DNA of 6,160 nt from Catenibacterium sp. co_0103 (GCF_004168205.1 NZ_RCYB01000107.1:1-6160), one strand, 5' to 3'; positions 1 through 6,154 are shown, counted from the first letter of the stretch. Numbers and translations are program-made. Notes: a model not told the origin generated them from the sequence alone.

Positions 1-8
1 GGAGCCAC

Positions 9-97
9 AGTGTGACCCCCACAGATTTAAAGGTGCTGTTTCCAAGACCCCCAAATATTTAGAGCGAAGGTCTGACCCCCACAAAAATTAAAGACCC
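9..97. repeat. Degenerate direct repeats with GACCCCCA core, possible mobile-element end
   Basis: The core GACCCCCA occurs three times, at 14-21, 46-53 and 74-81. The first and third copies share a longer block (about 10-33 and 70-93, exactly 60 bp apart) of the form TGACCCCCACA followed by an A/T stretch ending TTAAAG. On the minus strand this reads TTTAA...TGTGGGGGTCAGACC. It resembles the GGGGTCAGACC-type sequences that I associate with REP/RAYT (IS200-like) elements, but that link is from memory and is an inference. C-runs of this kind are unusual in so AT-rich a region. No transposase gene lies in the window, so only one edge of any such element would be present. Confidence 0.45.
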
Positions 98-892
98 GAC
101 TAAATAGCTTTGTTTATCATCATAGATAATCATTTTGTTTTCTCCTTCATATTCATAGAGTGAAATATCAACACCATTTTTAAATGGCAAAGATAATGGA
201 ACATAGCTATTCTTTTGAATATCATAGAGAAAATAATTGACATGCTTATCATAGAAAGAATCTTCATTTTCATTTGTAATAAGAAGATATTGACTTGTAG
301 AACTTGCAATTTTTATACGATAATTTTCTTCCTTTATTTCACAACTCTTTCTAGTGATATGATTAATGATTGTATTATCTACCAATTCAAACGCAGACGC
401 AAATTCAGTAATACCATTCCATTTTTCAATCACCTTCTGCGTTGCACAATCAATCACAATCGTATAATCATCACCATAAGTAATAATATAATCATCACCA
501 TAAAATGAATGTTCATTTGATAAAGCATACCCACACATATCAGGTACAATCTTTTCTGTCTTATTGACTGTATCATAGATTGTCCAATACTCATCCTGCT
601 TATTAATAAGTAGATGACGTCCATGAGGTGATAAGTATGGATTTACAGAGCGATGATCAGTGGTTATTGCTTCAATGTTTCCTGTCTTCATATTCAAGGC
701 AATGATATCATTCTCTTTTGTACATAAATAGACAGTATTATTGAATGTACGATTAACACCATACTCTACATAACCTGAAAAATCATACATGAAAATATCA
801 TGATGATATTGCACATATTTAAAAGAGAATGGTTTCTTATAAACACCCTTATATGTACGTGGTTTTTGTTGTTTGATTTGATTATGATGCAT
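59..892 (-). CDS. Probable C-terminal sensor-domain fragment of a split anti-sigma factor (likely pseudogene part)
   Basis: I do not recognise a named family. The 277 residues have no signal peptide or membrane segment and are rich in short beta-strand-like units such as YLSPHGRHLLIN (residues 86-97), YWTIYDTVNKTEKIVP (102-117), YTIVIDCATQKVIEKW (143-158) and YFLYDIQKNSYVPL (220-233). These look like blades of a WD40/TolB-like beta-propeller; that is pattern reading, not a match. No Shine-Dalgarno precedes the first ATG or the internal Met35, so independent translation is doubtful. The frame is identical to that of the short membrane protein upstream, and a 15-bp correction between them fuses the two. 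The final residues (about VGSLIFVGVRPSL) are encoded by the GACCCCCA repeat, so the natural C-terminus is probably lost. The long open frame suggests recent breakage. Alternatively it is a separate small gene translated by coupling. Confidence 0.6.
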   Translation of the reverse strand: MHHNQIKQQKPRTYKGVYKKPFSFKYVQYHHDIFMYDFSGYVEYGVNRTFNNTVYLCTKENDIIALNMKTGNIEAITTDHRSVNPYLSPHGRHLLINKQDEYWTIYDTVNKTEKIVPDMCGYALSNEHSFYGDDYIITYGDDYTIVIDCATQKVIEKWNGITEFASAFELVDNTIINHITRKSCEIKEENYRIKIASSTSQYLLITNENEDSFYDKHVNYFLYDIQKNSYVPLSLPFKNGVDISLYEYEGENKMIIYDDKQSYLVGSLIFVGVRPSL

Positions 893-961
893 AAGGTAGA
901 TATTTTTTATTTTATCATCCTTAGTATATGTATATCAGTATATGTATATCCAAAAGGAGCC
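893..961 (-). other. Lesion joining the two halves of the anti-sigma gene
   Basis: The 69 bp between the two minus-strand frames carry in-frame TGA stops but no ribosome binding site for the downstream ATG. Codon phase is conserved across the gap (72 bp from stop position 962 to start-codon position 890). If one G is dropped from the G5 run at 965-969 and one copy of the 14-bp duplication is removed, the minus strand reads SWGEAPFGYTYTKDDKIK and continues into the downstream ORF without a stop. Neither change alone opens the frame. Confidence 0.6.
923..950. repeat. Exact 14-bp tandem duplication
   Basis: The unit AGTATATGTATATC occurs at 923-936 and again at 937-950 with no mismatch. Because 14 is not a multiple of three, the second copy shifts the reading frame, and in the frame of the flanking minus-strand genes it places a TGA at the repeat boundary. 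It looks like a replication-slippage duplication inside a former coding sequence. The AT-rich unit could also be read as a pair of binding sites, but it is not placed like an operator for either neighbour. Confidence 0.8.
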
Positions 962-1204
962 TCACCCCCAGCTGATATCCTTAAAATCCACATTCTCAAC
1001 AGGATGAATATCCTCTTTAGAAAAGTGATTTGTCAGCCATTCTGACATATCAGAATGAAATGCACTGACAGTTATCAAAGAAATACATACAATAACAGCT
1101 GTTAAAACCATAGAAAATGAATAATGTTTTTTCTTTTGTGTATATGTGATTTTCTTCCAATCTTCTGGCGTATGAATATCATCAAATTCCTTCCATTTAT
1201 TCAT
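962..1204 (-). CDS. Short single-pass membrane protein, probable anti-sigma factor N-terminal part
   Basis: The 80 residues comprise a charged cytoplasmic N-terminus (MNKWKEFDDIHTPEDWKK, with a KKK just before the membrane), one hydrophobic segment at about residues 30-49 (FSMVLTAVIVCISLITVSAF), and a short outer tail ending DFKDISWG. A small cytoplasmic domain plus one helix, directly downstream of an ECF sigma gene, is the usual layout of a membrane-bound anti-sigma factor that holds sigma at the membrane until a signal arrives. The family call rests on layout, not on a conserved zinc or ASD motif, which I do not see. ATG at 1202-1204 overlaps the sigma stop, with a purine-rich GGTGAGG just upstream; ATG at 1205 or GTG at 1211 are alternatives. 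The protein stops abruptly at a TGA directly after a G5 run, and the missing outer domain appears to be encoded just downstream. Confidence 0.65.
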   Translation of the reverse strand: MNKWKEFDDIHTPEDWKKITYTQKKKHYSFSMVLTAVIVCISLITVSAFHSDMSEWLTNHFSKEDIHPVENVDFKDISWG

Positions 1205-1649
1205 CATCCTCACCCACTTTCTTCTTTAGTATCTCCCTTCCTCTTTTTAATCTTGATTTCACTGTATTGATATTCATCTTTAATATTTCTGAAATTTCAT
1301 CTGTTTTATATCCTTCATAATAGTATAAATAAAGTACATTCTTATAACGCGTTGACATATCTAATATCACAGGAAGTAATACATAATCCTTCTTCTCATC
1401 TTGAATAAGCACATCTTCTATATTAATTGTCTTCTTATAGAAAACACGACGATAATCCTTACATGTATTGATTATGACACGAATCAGCCAGTGTTTTAGA
1501 TAATCATGGTCTTCTATCATGCCATGCTTATAGAGTTTAATGAAAACTTCTTGAAAACAGTCTTTCGCATCATCACTATTTCTCAAATTCATGATACAAA
1601 TGCGAGTCACCATATCCCCATAGGTATCAATTACATCTTCTATTGTCAT
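1197..1649 (-). CDS. RNA polymerase sigma factor, ECF (sigma-70) family
   Basis: This 150-residue protein has the two-domain ECF layout. Region 2 spans about residues 8-70, with the core-binding helix DAKDCFQEVFIKLYKH (27-42) and the promoter-melting helix HWLIRVIINTCKDYRR (53-68). A short linker leads to region 4 at about 92-145, whose helix-turn-helix ends in TDEISEILKMNINTVKSRLK (116-135), the part expected to read the -35 element. It has no C-terminal extension and is at the short end for the family. The start is supported by AGGGAGGG just upstream. It would direct RNA polymerase to a small stress or envelope regulon in response to the membrane protein encoded next, whose start overlaps its stop. 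If that anti-sigma is truly broken, this sigma may be constitutively active or poorly controlled. I cannot assign it to a named ECF group. Confidence 0.93.
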   Translation of the reverse strand: MTIEDVIDTYGDMVTRICIMNLRNSDDAKDCFQEVFIKLYKHGMIEDHDYLKHWLIRVIINTCKDYRRVFYKKTINIEDVLIQDEKKDYVLLPVILDMSTRYKNVLYLYYYEGYKTDEISEILKMNINTVKSRLKRGREILKKKVGEDDE

Positions 1650-1674
1650 GATATTTCCCTCCCTTCACTATTAA

Positions 1675-1701
1675 TACGATGATTCCCTCCATTTGGTTGC
1701 A
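1675..1701 (-). promoter_or_regulatory. Candidate ECF-type autoregulatory promoter of the sigma gene
   Basis: On the minus strand TGCAAC (1696-1701) is followed by 17 bases and then CGTA (1675-1678), ahead of the sigma-gene ribosome binding site AGGGAGGG at about 1656-1664. ECF promoters of the Bacillus SigW/SigM type have an AAC-containing -35 and a CGT-containing -10 at about this spacing, and ECF sigmas commonly transcribe their own operon. The spacer is one base longer than the usual N16 unless the following C is counted in the -35. Confidence 0.35.
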
Positions 1702-1710
1702 CATATGTGC
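1699..1710. promoter_or_regulatory. Perfect 12-bp palindrome in divergent intergenic region, possible operator
   Basis: GCACATATGTGC is its own reverse complement. It lies between the divergent sigma and dipeptidase genes, overlaps the proposed ECF -35 on the minus strand, and sits at the expected -35 position of the rightward gene. A dimeric regulator binding here could touch both promoters. No candidate repressor gene is adjacent. Confidence 0.35.
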
Positions 1711-1732
1711 TGAAATATTTTACTTTAAGGTC

Positions 1733-1738
1733 TATAAT
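1733..1738 (+). promoter_or_regulatory. Candidate -10 box for the dipeptidase gene
   Basis: A perfect TATAAT lies 25 bases upstream of the dipeptidase start codon, ahead of its AAGGAGGAGAG ribosome binding site (1748-1758). No good TTGACA-like -35 exists at 16-18 bases upstream; that position is occupied by the end of the 12-bp palindrome. Transcription from here may therefore need an activator. Confidence 0.45.
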
Positions 1739-1763
1739 AAAGTCTACAAGGAGGAGAGAATGT

Positions 1764-3224
1764 ATGCCATGTACAACATTACTAGTAGGTAAGAATGCAT
1801 CTTATGATGGTTCTACCTTAATCGCAAGAAATGATGATTCACAATCTACAAGATTTACACCAAAGAAACTTGCAGTGATTCATCCAGAACAACAAAATAG
1901 AGTTTATGAAACAGTGTTATCTCATTTAAAGATTCAATTACCTGATAATCCAATGAGATATACTGCGATGCCAAATGCCTTAAAAGGTGAAGGTATCTGG
2001 GCAGCAAGTGGAATTAATGAAGCAGAAGTCGCAATGACAGCGACAGAAACAATTACTTCTAATCCTCGTGTATTAGGGGCTGATCCACTTGTAGAATATG
2101 ATGAAGAAACAAATACACCAGGTGGTATTGGTGAAGAAGATATTGTCTATCTTGTATTACCTTATATTCATAGTGCAAGAGAAGGTGTATTAAGACTTGG
2201 TTCATTACTAGAAAAGTATGGAACATATGAAATGAACGGAATTGCCTTCTCTGATCATGATGAAATCTGGTGGTTAGAAACTATTGGTGGTCACCATTGG
2301 ATTGCAAGAAGAGTTCCTGATGATGCTTATGTTGTAATGCCTAACCAGTTAGGTATTGATACATTTGATTTAAAGGATGCTTTTACTACTAAAGAAAATC
2401 ATTTATGTAGTGATGATTTAAAGGAATTTATTGAAAAGAATCATTTATGTTTAAATCTAGATGATTCATTTAATGCACGTTATGCATTTGGTTCACATGA
2501 TGATTCAGATCATGTTTACAACACACCACGTGATTGGTTTATTAGACGTTATTTAAATCCACATACTTATAAATGGGATGGAGAAAATGCAGACTTTACA
2601 CCATTTTCTGATGATATTCCTTGGATTATGGTACCTGAAAGAAAGATTACTGTTGAAGATGTAAAATATGCATTATCAACTCATTTCCAGAATACGCCTT
2701 ATGATCCATATATTACACGTGGAGATTTATCTAATAAAGGTGCATTACGTCCTGTAGGAATCAATAGAAATGACTTCTTATCTGTATTACAGGTAAGACA
2801 GGGACAGGAACCTATTGAATGGTTCACATTTGGTTCAAATGTATTTAATACACTTGTTCCATTATATATTCATATTGATACTGTACCTGAATATTACAGT
2901 AATACAACAGGTGAAGTATCTACTGATAACTTCTATTGGGCCAATAGACTTATAGGAGCTATGGCTGATGCATGTGATAAACAGTCAGCCATCCATATTG
3001 AACGTTATCAAAGAGTGGTACAATCTCATTCACATCATATTATCCATACATATGATGAACTAATTGAAAATGAAACTGATGAAGCAAGAAAAACAGAATT
3101 AAGACATGAAGCCAATCAAAAAGCAGCTGATATGTTGAAGAAGGAAACTTCAAAAACATTACATCTTGTCTTAGATGAATTAAGTTTTACTATGAAGAAT
3201 AAATTTGCCCGTTCTGATGCATAA
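1764..3224 (+). CDS. Dipeptidase, peptidase family C69 (PepD-like)
   Basis: This 486-residue protein has the length and pattern of lactobacillus PepD-type dipeptidases. These are cytoplasmic Ntn-hydrolases that split dipeptides of broad specificity, the last step of peptide use. The nucleophile is expected to be Cys3 in MPCTTLLVGKNAS, exposed as the N-terminal residue after removal of Met-Pro. The following STLIARNDD (17-25), GEGIWAASGINEAEVAMTAT (75-94), IGEEDIVYLVLPYIHSAREG (122-141) and EIWWLETIGGHHWIARRVP (167-185) are the conserved blocks of the family. The start at ATG 1764 is set by AAGGAGGAGAG and by the Cys position; an upstream GTG at 1707 would bury the nucleophile and has no ribosome binding site. 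There is no signal peptide. The gene is complete, stands alone on the plus strand and ends in a strong terminator. Exact substrate preference cannot be read from the sequence. Confidence 0.95.
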   Translation: MPCTTLLVGKNASYDGSTLIARNDDSQSTRFTPKKLAVIHPEQQNRVYETVLSHLKIQLPDNPMRYTAMPNALKGEGIWAASGINEAEVAMTATETITSNPRVLGADPLVEYDEETNTPGGIGEEDIVYLVLPYIHSAREGVLRLGSLLEKYGTYEMNGIAFSDHDEIWWLETIGGHHWIARRVPDDAYVVMPNQLGIDTFDLKDAFTTKENHLCSDDLKEFIEKNHLCLNLDDSFNARYAFGSHDDSDHVYNTPRDWFIRRYLNPHTYKWDGENADFTPFSDDIPWIMVPERKITVEDVKYALSTHFQNTPYDPYITRGDLSNKGALRPVGINRNDFLSVLQVRQGQEPIEWFTFGSNVFNTLVPLYIHIDTVPEYYSNTTGEVSTDNFYWANRLIGAMADACDKQSAIHIERYQRVVQSHSHHIIHTYDELIENETDEARKTELRHEANQKAADMLKKETSKTLHLVLDELSFTMKNKFARSDA

Positions 3225-3225
3225 G

Positions 3226-3250
3226 AAAAGAAGCCTCGGCTTCTTTTTTT
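3226..3250 (+). terminator. Rho-independent terminator after the dipeptidase gene
   Basis: A 9-bp stem (AAAAGAAGC at 3226-3234 pairing with GCTTCTTTT at 3239-3247) closes a CTCG loop and runs into a T-tract to 3250. It begins directly after the dipeptidase stop. The minus-strand LURP-one gene converges on it and its stop codon lies in the T-tract. The opposite strand also has a T-rich tail (TTTTCTTA), so it probably works in both directions. Confidence 0.9.
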
Positions 3251-3719
3251 AGTTATTTGAGGCTGAACACTTTTCAGCATCTATTGCTAGTACAACAAGT
3301 AATGCATAAAGCGCATCCTGGCTATTATGAACATCAATGACATAGACATCTGTAAAATGAAATAATTCTTTTGATATAGTCGCAATTTCATGATAAGAAT
3401 CACTTATAGTATAATTCCAGTTCATGAAATCTCCATTAATAGACCAGTCATTAAATTCTAAGACATATTTAGGAAATAAGCTGATTTTCTTTTGGAATGA
3501 ACCGATATAATGATCATCTATGTAGATACTAAATCTTGGCATGAATGTCAATATTTCTTCTTTAATGGTTGCTAGACAATGACCTGATGGGTCATATACG
3601 TCTAATTTATGACCCCATGAAAGACGACTGCTTACTGTATAGACAACCTGATCATATTCATCATAGATGTCATAACTATCCATCAAACTAAAGATCTTTT
3701 GTTTTAATATAAGTTTCAT
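3249..3719 (-). CDS. LURP-one-related (LOR/YxjI-like) family protein
   Basis: The 156 residues follow the LURP-one-related pattern, a tubby-like beta-barrel around a central helix: start MKLILKQKIFSLMDSYDIYD (1-20), then LSWGHKLDVYDPSGHCLATI (33-52), MPRFSIYIDD (60-69), PKYVLEFNDWSINGDF (83-98), ISKELFHFTDVYVID (115-129) and the hydrophobic C-terminal helix ALYALLVVLAIDA (137-148). The family's biochemical role is not established in bacteria; membrane or phospholipid association has been suggested from the tubby relationship. I chose the second ATG (3717-3719) because AGAGAGG lies 9 bases before it, whereas the ATG at 3726 abuts that site, and because family members start with MKL-type sequences. 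It follows the primase-like gene by 14 bp, with its ribosome binding site overlapping that gene's stop, so the two are probably co-transcribed. Confidence 0.85.
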   Translation of the reverse strand: MKLILKQKIFSLMDSYDIYDEYDQVVYTVSSRLSWGHKLDVYDPSGHCLATIKEEILTFMPRFSIYIDDHYIGSFQKKISLFPKYVLEFNDWSINGDFMNWNYTISDSYHEIATISKELFHFTDVYVIDVHNSQDALYALLVVLAIDAEKCSASNN

Positions 3720-3733
3720 GTATCTCATCCTCT

Positions 3734-4651
3734 CTAGAATATAATTATATCATTTTCTTTTTGCTTAATACCATAAACAAGATAATCATTCCAATCTTTA
3801 TGCCTATAAGGATAGGCTACATCTATTTTGATATAGGGATAGTTCTTATTTAAAATATCAACGATTGTATGAACTGCCCATCTTCCTGCTTGATCATTGT
3901 CTAATCTTAATAGGACTCTTTCTATTGGTTGATATTCTAAATGATAGAATAATGCACGATAATGAGAGACAGAATTAAGTGATAAATAATCATATTTCTT
4001 AAAGTTATTTGTAAGAGTCATTAGAGACATCATATCAATAATAGATTCAGTCACAATAAGCAGTGATGAGTTATGCGATATATAAAAACAATGGTTATAA
4101 TCATTTCCTGCCTGCTCACGCATATAACGATTATTTATCACACTTCCCCTTTTACTTATGAATACTGGGTGACTTCCTTTATAAGATACAAAGACAAGAT
4201 TATGGTGCACTGCTTCCTGGTAGAGATATTCATAATCAATAAAATAATCAATAATATTGAGATTAATGCCTCTTTCATATAAATAGTAATAGACCTTCTT
4301 ATTATTAATGTCTTTACGTGGTAAATAGAGTTTTCTCTCTTGTCTTTTAATCTTTTTAAATTCATGATGAGGATTCTTATACATTCTCATTTCCAGATAA
4401 AGAATCGTATAGATAAAAGAATGAAATTCAGAATTCTTTTCTAAACCCAATGTCTGGCATAATGTAATCGTGTCTCCCCCAAATCCTTTTGAATACCAAT
4501 AGAATCTATTGATATTTACTCTGATTTTTAATGAATCATGTTCCTCAAGATGATAGTAATTAAAACTCTCATAAACAAGAGTAAAGCCTAAATCTTCTAC
4601 AAGAGAAAGCATACTATATTTCTTCACATGTTCTATACGGCTTTTTTTCAT
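3734..4651 (-). CDS. Primase-like protein with DUF3991-type and Toprim domains
   Basis: The 305 residues match the layout of DUF3991/Toprim proteins usually found on conjugative elements and plasmids. The N-terminal block (about 10-70; YHLEEHDSLKIR and YWYSKGFGGDTITL) resembles a primase zinc-binding domain but lacks its Cys/His ligands. The middle (about 110-190; LPRKDINNKKVYYYLYERGI, NLVFVSYKG) is DUF3991-like. The Toprim part shows LLIVTESIID (197-206) with Glu202, LLRLDNDQAG (247-256) with the DxD pair Asp251/Asp253, and KDWNDYL (285-291). These acidic residues bind metal in Toprim enzymes, so catalysis is possible, yet no relaxase, helicase or integrase is near. ATG 4651 follows AGAGGAGGATC with good spacing; the frame open further upstream overlaps the transporter gene and is not real. 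It may be a domesticated remnant of a mobile element or a chromosomal paralogue. Its function in the cell is unknown. Confidence 0.8.
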   Translation of the reverse strand: MKKSRIEHVKKYSMLSLVEDLGFTLVYESFNYYHLEEHDSLKIRVNINRFYWYSKGFGGDTITLCQTLGLEKNSEFHSFIYTILYLEMRMYKNPHHEFKKIKRQERKLYLPRKDINNKKVYYYLYERGINLNIIDYFIDYEYLYQEAVHHNLVFVSYKGSHPVFISKRGSVINNRYMREQAGNDYNHCFYISHNSSLLIVTESIIDMMSLMTLTNNFKKYDYLSLNSVSHYRALFYHLEYQPIERVLLRLDNDQAGRWAVHTIVDILNKNYPYIKIDVAYPYRHKDWNDYLVYGIKQKENDIIIF

Positions 4652-4702
4652 TGAGTGATCCTCCTCTATATAATATATTCCATATAATTTAGGAGAAATC
4701 AC

Positions 4703-4729
4703 AAAAAAACAGTGGAATATCCACTGTTT
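4703..4729 (-). terminator. Rho-independent terminator of the symporter gene
   Basis: Read on the minus strand, AAACAGTGGA and TCCACTGTTT form a 10-bp stem (4707-4716 with 4720-4729) around a 3-base loop, followed by seven T (4703-4709). The stem overlaps the symporter stop codon. It separates the transporter transcript from the primase-like gene 50 bp further on, for which no convincing -35/-10 pair is visible, so partial read-through may drive that unit. Confidence 0.9.
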
Positions 4730-6086
4730 AAACCAAACTGCTGATAAATACGAATATGACTGCAATAGGTAATATAATTGTAAGATAACCCTGCATCCAG
4801 TTCTGGATTTTAGGACCATCACCCATATTGGCTTCTGTTTGATAATTCTTGAATCCCCATCCTAAGCGAGATGTACAGAATAATAAATAAACAAAAGACC
4901 CAAGTGGTAAGAGAAGATTACTTACGATAAAGTCTTCTAGATCTAGTATTGTTGAACCACTGCCAAGAGGCTGCAAGAAGTTAAGGACATTAAATCCTAA
5001 AGCACAAGGTAATGAGAATACAGTAATAAGAATCAAATTAATGATTACTGATTTCTTTCTTGTGAAGTTACATAATTCCATTGTGCAGGCAATAATATTT
5101 TCAAATACTGCAATGACTGTAGATAATGATGCGAAAGCCATAAATAGGAAGAATAGAGCACCCCAAATTCTACCGCCTGTCATTGATAAAAAGACATTAG
5201 GTAAAGTAATAAAGATGAGACTTGGACCACTGTCAGGATTTACTCCAAATGAGAAACATGCTGGAAAGATGATAAGACCTGCCACAATAGCGACAAATGT
5301 ATCTAACCCTGCAACATTCACTGCTTCCCCTAAAAGAGTTTTATCTTTCTTTAAATAGCTACCGAATATCGCCATTGAACCAATACCGATACTTAAAGTA
5401 AAGAAAGACTGGTTCATTGCCGCTACGATCACATTTAATAAGCCAATATGTTTGATTTTATTAAAGTCTGGATATAAATAGAATTTAACACCTGCCATCG
5501 CATTATCAAGTGTTAACCCATGTACTGCAAGAACTACAATGAGTCCAAGTAAGCCAATCATCATAACTTTTGTAATTCTTTCTACACCGTTCTGTAATCC
5601 CATTGAACATATTAACATACCAATAACAACAACTACTATCATCCAGAATATATTCTGAGATGGACTAGATAATACATTCTGGAAAACTGATGCAATCTGA
5701 GATGTTTTGACTCCTGTAAATCCACCAGTCAAGAACTTATAGAAATAATTCAACATCCATCCTGATACTGTAGTATAGTAGATCATTAAACAGAAGTTAC
5801 CTAATAATCCGACATAACCATGCAAATGCCATTTCTGTCCTGATTTTTCTAAAGACTGATAAGCTTTAACTGGACTTTTTGCACTTGCACGTCCCACAGA
5901 GAATTCCATGCTTAGAATTGGAACACCAATAAGAAGCAAGAAAATCAAATAGAAGAAGACAAAGATTCCTCCACCATTTTGTCCTACAACATAAGGGAAT
6001 CTCCATACATTTCCAATACCAATAGCACATCCTGCAGAAAGAAGCAGGAAGCCTATCCTTGATTTAAATTGTTCACGTTCTTTCAT
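4728..6086 (-). CDS. Sodium-dependent transporter, neurotransmitter:sodium symporter (NSS/SNF) family
   Basis: This is a 452-residue inner-membrane protein of the LeuT/MhsT type, which couples sodium entry to uptake of an amino acid. TM1 carries GCAIGIGNVWRFPY (19-32), the unwound helix that binds sodium and substrate, followed by the family motif NGGGIFVFFY (37-46). TM6 carries FFTLSIGIGSM (228-238), the second unwound segment, and TM8 carries SLSTVIAVFE (320-329), expected to supply sodium ligands. I count eleven hydrophobic segments, the last ending at the C-terminus (about 433-452), as in many bacterial members with 11 rather than 12 helices. Substrate cannot be fixed from the sequence; an amino acid such as a hydrophobic or aromatic one is the usual case. 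ATG 6086 has GGAGG at the right distance; an upstream GTG at 6125 would read through a GC-rich hairpin and is unlikely. It is closed by its own terminator. Confidence 0.95.
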   Translation of the reverse strand: MKEREQFKSRIGFLLLSAGCAIGIGNVWRFPYVVGQNGGGIFVFFYLIFLLLIGVPILSMEFSVGRASAKSPVKAYQSLEKSGQKWHLHGYVGLLGNFCLMIYYTTVSGWMLNYFYKFLTGGFTGVKTSQIASVFQNVLSSPSQNIFWMIVVVVIGMLICSMGLQNGVERITKVMMIGLLGLIVVLAVHGLTLDNAMAGVKFYLYPDFNKIKHIGLLNVIVAAMNQSFFTLSIGIGSMAIFGSYLKKDKTLLGEAVNVAGLDTFVAIVAGLIIFPACFSFGVNPDSGPSLIFITLPNVFLSMTGGRIWGALFFLFMAFASLSTVIAVFENIIACTMELCNFTRKKSVIINLILITVFSLPCALGFNVLNFLQPLGSGSTILDLEDFIVSNLLLPLGSFVYLLFCTSRLGWGFKNYQTEANMGDGPKIQNWMQGYLTIILPIAVIFVFISSLV

Positions 6087-6102
6087 AATTTCCTCCATTT
6101 CC

Positions 6103-6121
6103 CCGCGCCTTCGTTGCGCGG
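6103..6121 (-). promoter_or_regulatory. GC-rich hairpin upstream of the symporter ribosome binding site
   Basis: CCGCGC (6103-6108) pairs with GCGCGG (6116-6121) around a 7-base loop. All six pairs are G-C, unlike the AT-rich surroundings. No T-tract follows on either strand, so it is not a standard terminator. It sits just before the GGAGG of the symporter gene, in what should be its 5' leader, where it could affect mRNA stability or translation. It could instead be a small REP-like palindrome. Confidence 0.5.
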
Positions 6122-6126
6122 ACACA

Positions 6127-6154
6127 AATATATAACCAAACTCAAATCCCCCAA
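6127..6154 (-). promoter_or_regulatory. Weak candidate promoter of the symporter gene
   Basis: On the minus strand TATATT (6127-6132) is preceded at 16 bases by TTGGGG (6149-6154). The -10 is one mismatch from consensus, but the -35 matches only its TTG. If used, transcription would begin at or just before the GC-rich hairpin, placing the hairpin at the extreme 5' end of the mRNA. The window ends here, so a better promoter further upstream cannot be excluded. Confidence 0.25.

Noticed and set aside
9..97. CRISPR-like array suggested by three GACCCCCA copies about 30 bp apart
   Set aside because: The cores are only 8 bp, the flanks are not conserved in the middle copy, and the spacing differs (32 and 28 bp). 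No cas gene is present.
215..508. Plus-strand open frame opposite the left ORF (also similar ones at 800-1045, 4073-4282 and 5041-5358)
   Set aside because: They are antisense to longer genes or ORFs, lack ribosome binding sites and have low-complexity Ile/Asn-rich or otherwise unconvincing composition.
893..964. TGA read as an amino acid, joining the two anti-sigma pieces without any indel
   Set aside because: Tryptophan is encoded by TGG throughout the window and no other gene contains in-frame TGA. The read-through peptide at the duplication also just repeats the same strand, as expected from a duplication.
1707..1763. GTG start giving the dipeptidase 19 extra residues
   Set aside because: It has no ribosome binding site, overlaps the promoter region, and would place the nucleophilic Cys deep inside the chain. 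ATG 1764 has a strong Shine-Dalgarno.
4156..4365. Minus-strand open frame of 69 codons inside the primase-like gene
   Set aside because: It is an out-of-frame shadow fully contained in a well-supported gene, with no ribosome binding site.
4652..4822. Upstream extension of the primase-like frame into the symporter gene
   Set aside because: It overlaps the symporter's C-terminal codons and the terminator, whereas ATG 4651 has a well-spaced AGGAGG.
6087..6125. GTG start giving the symporter an arginine-rich N-terminal extension
   Set aside because: The extension is only a translation of the GC-rich hairpin. Family members begin close to the first membrane helix, and ATG 6086 has GGAGG.
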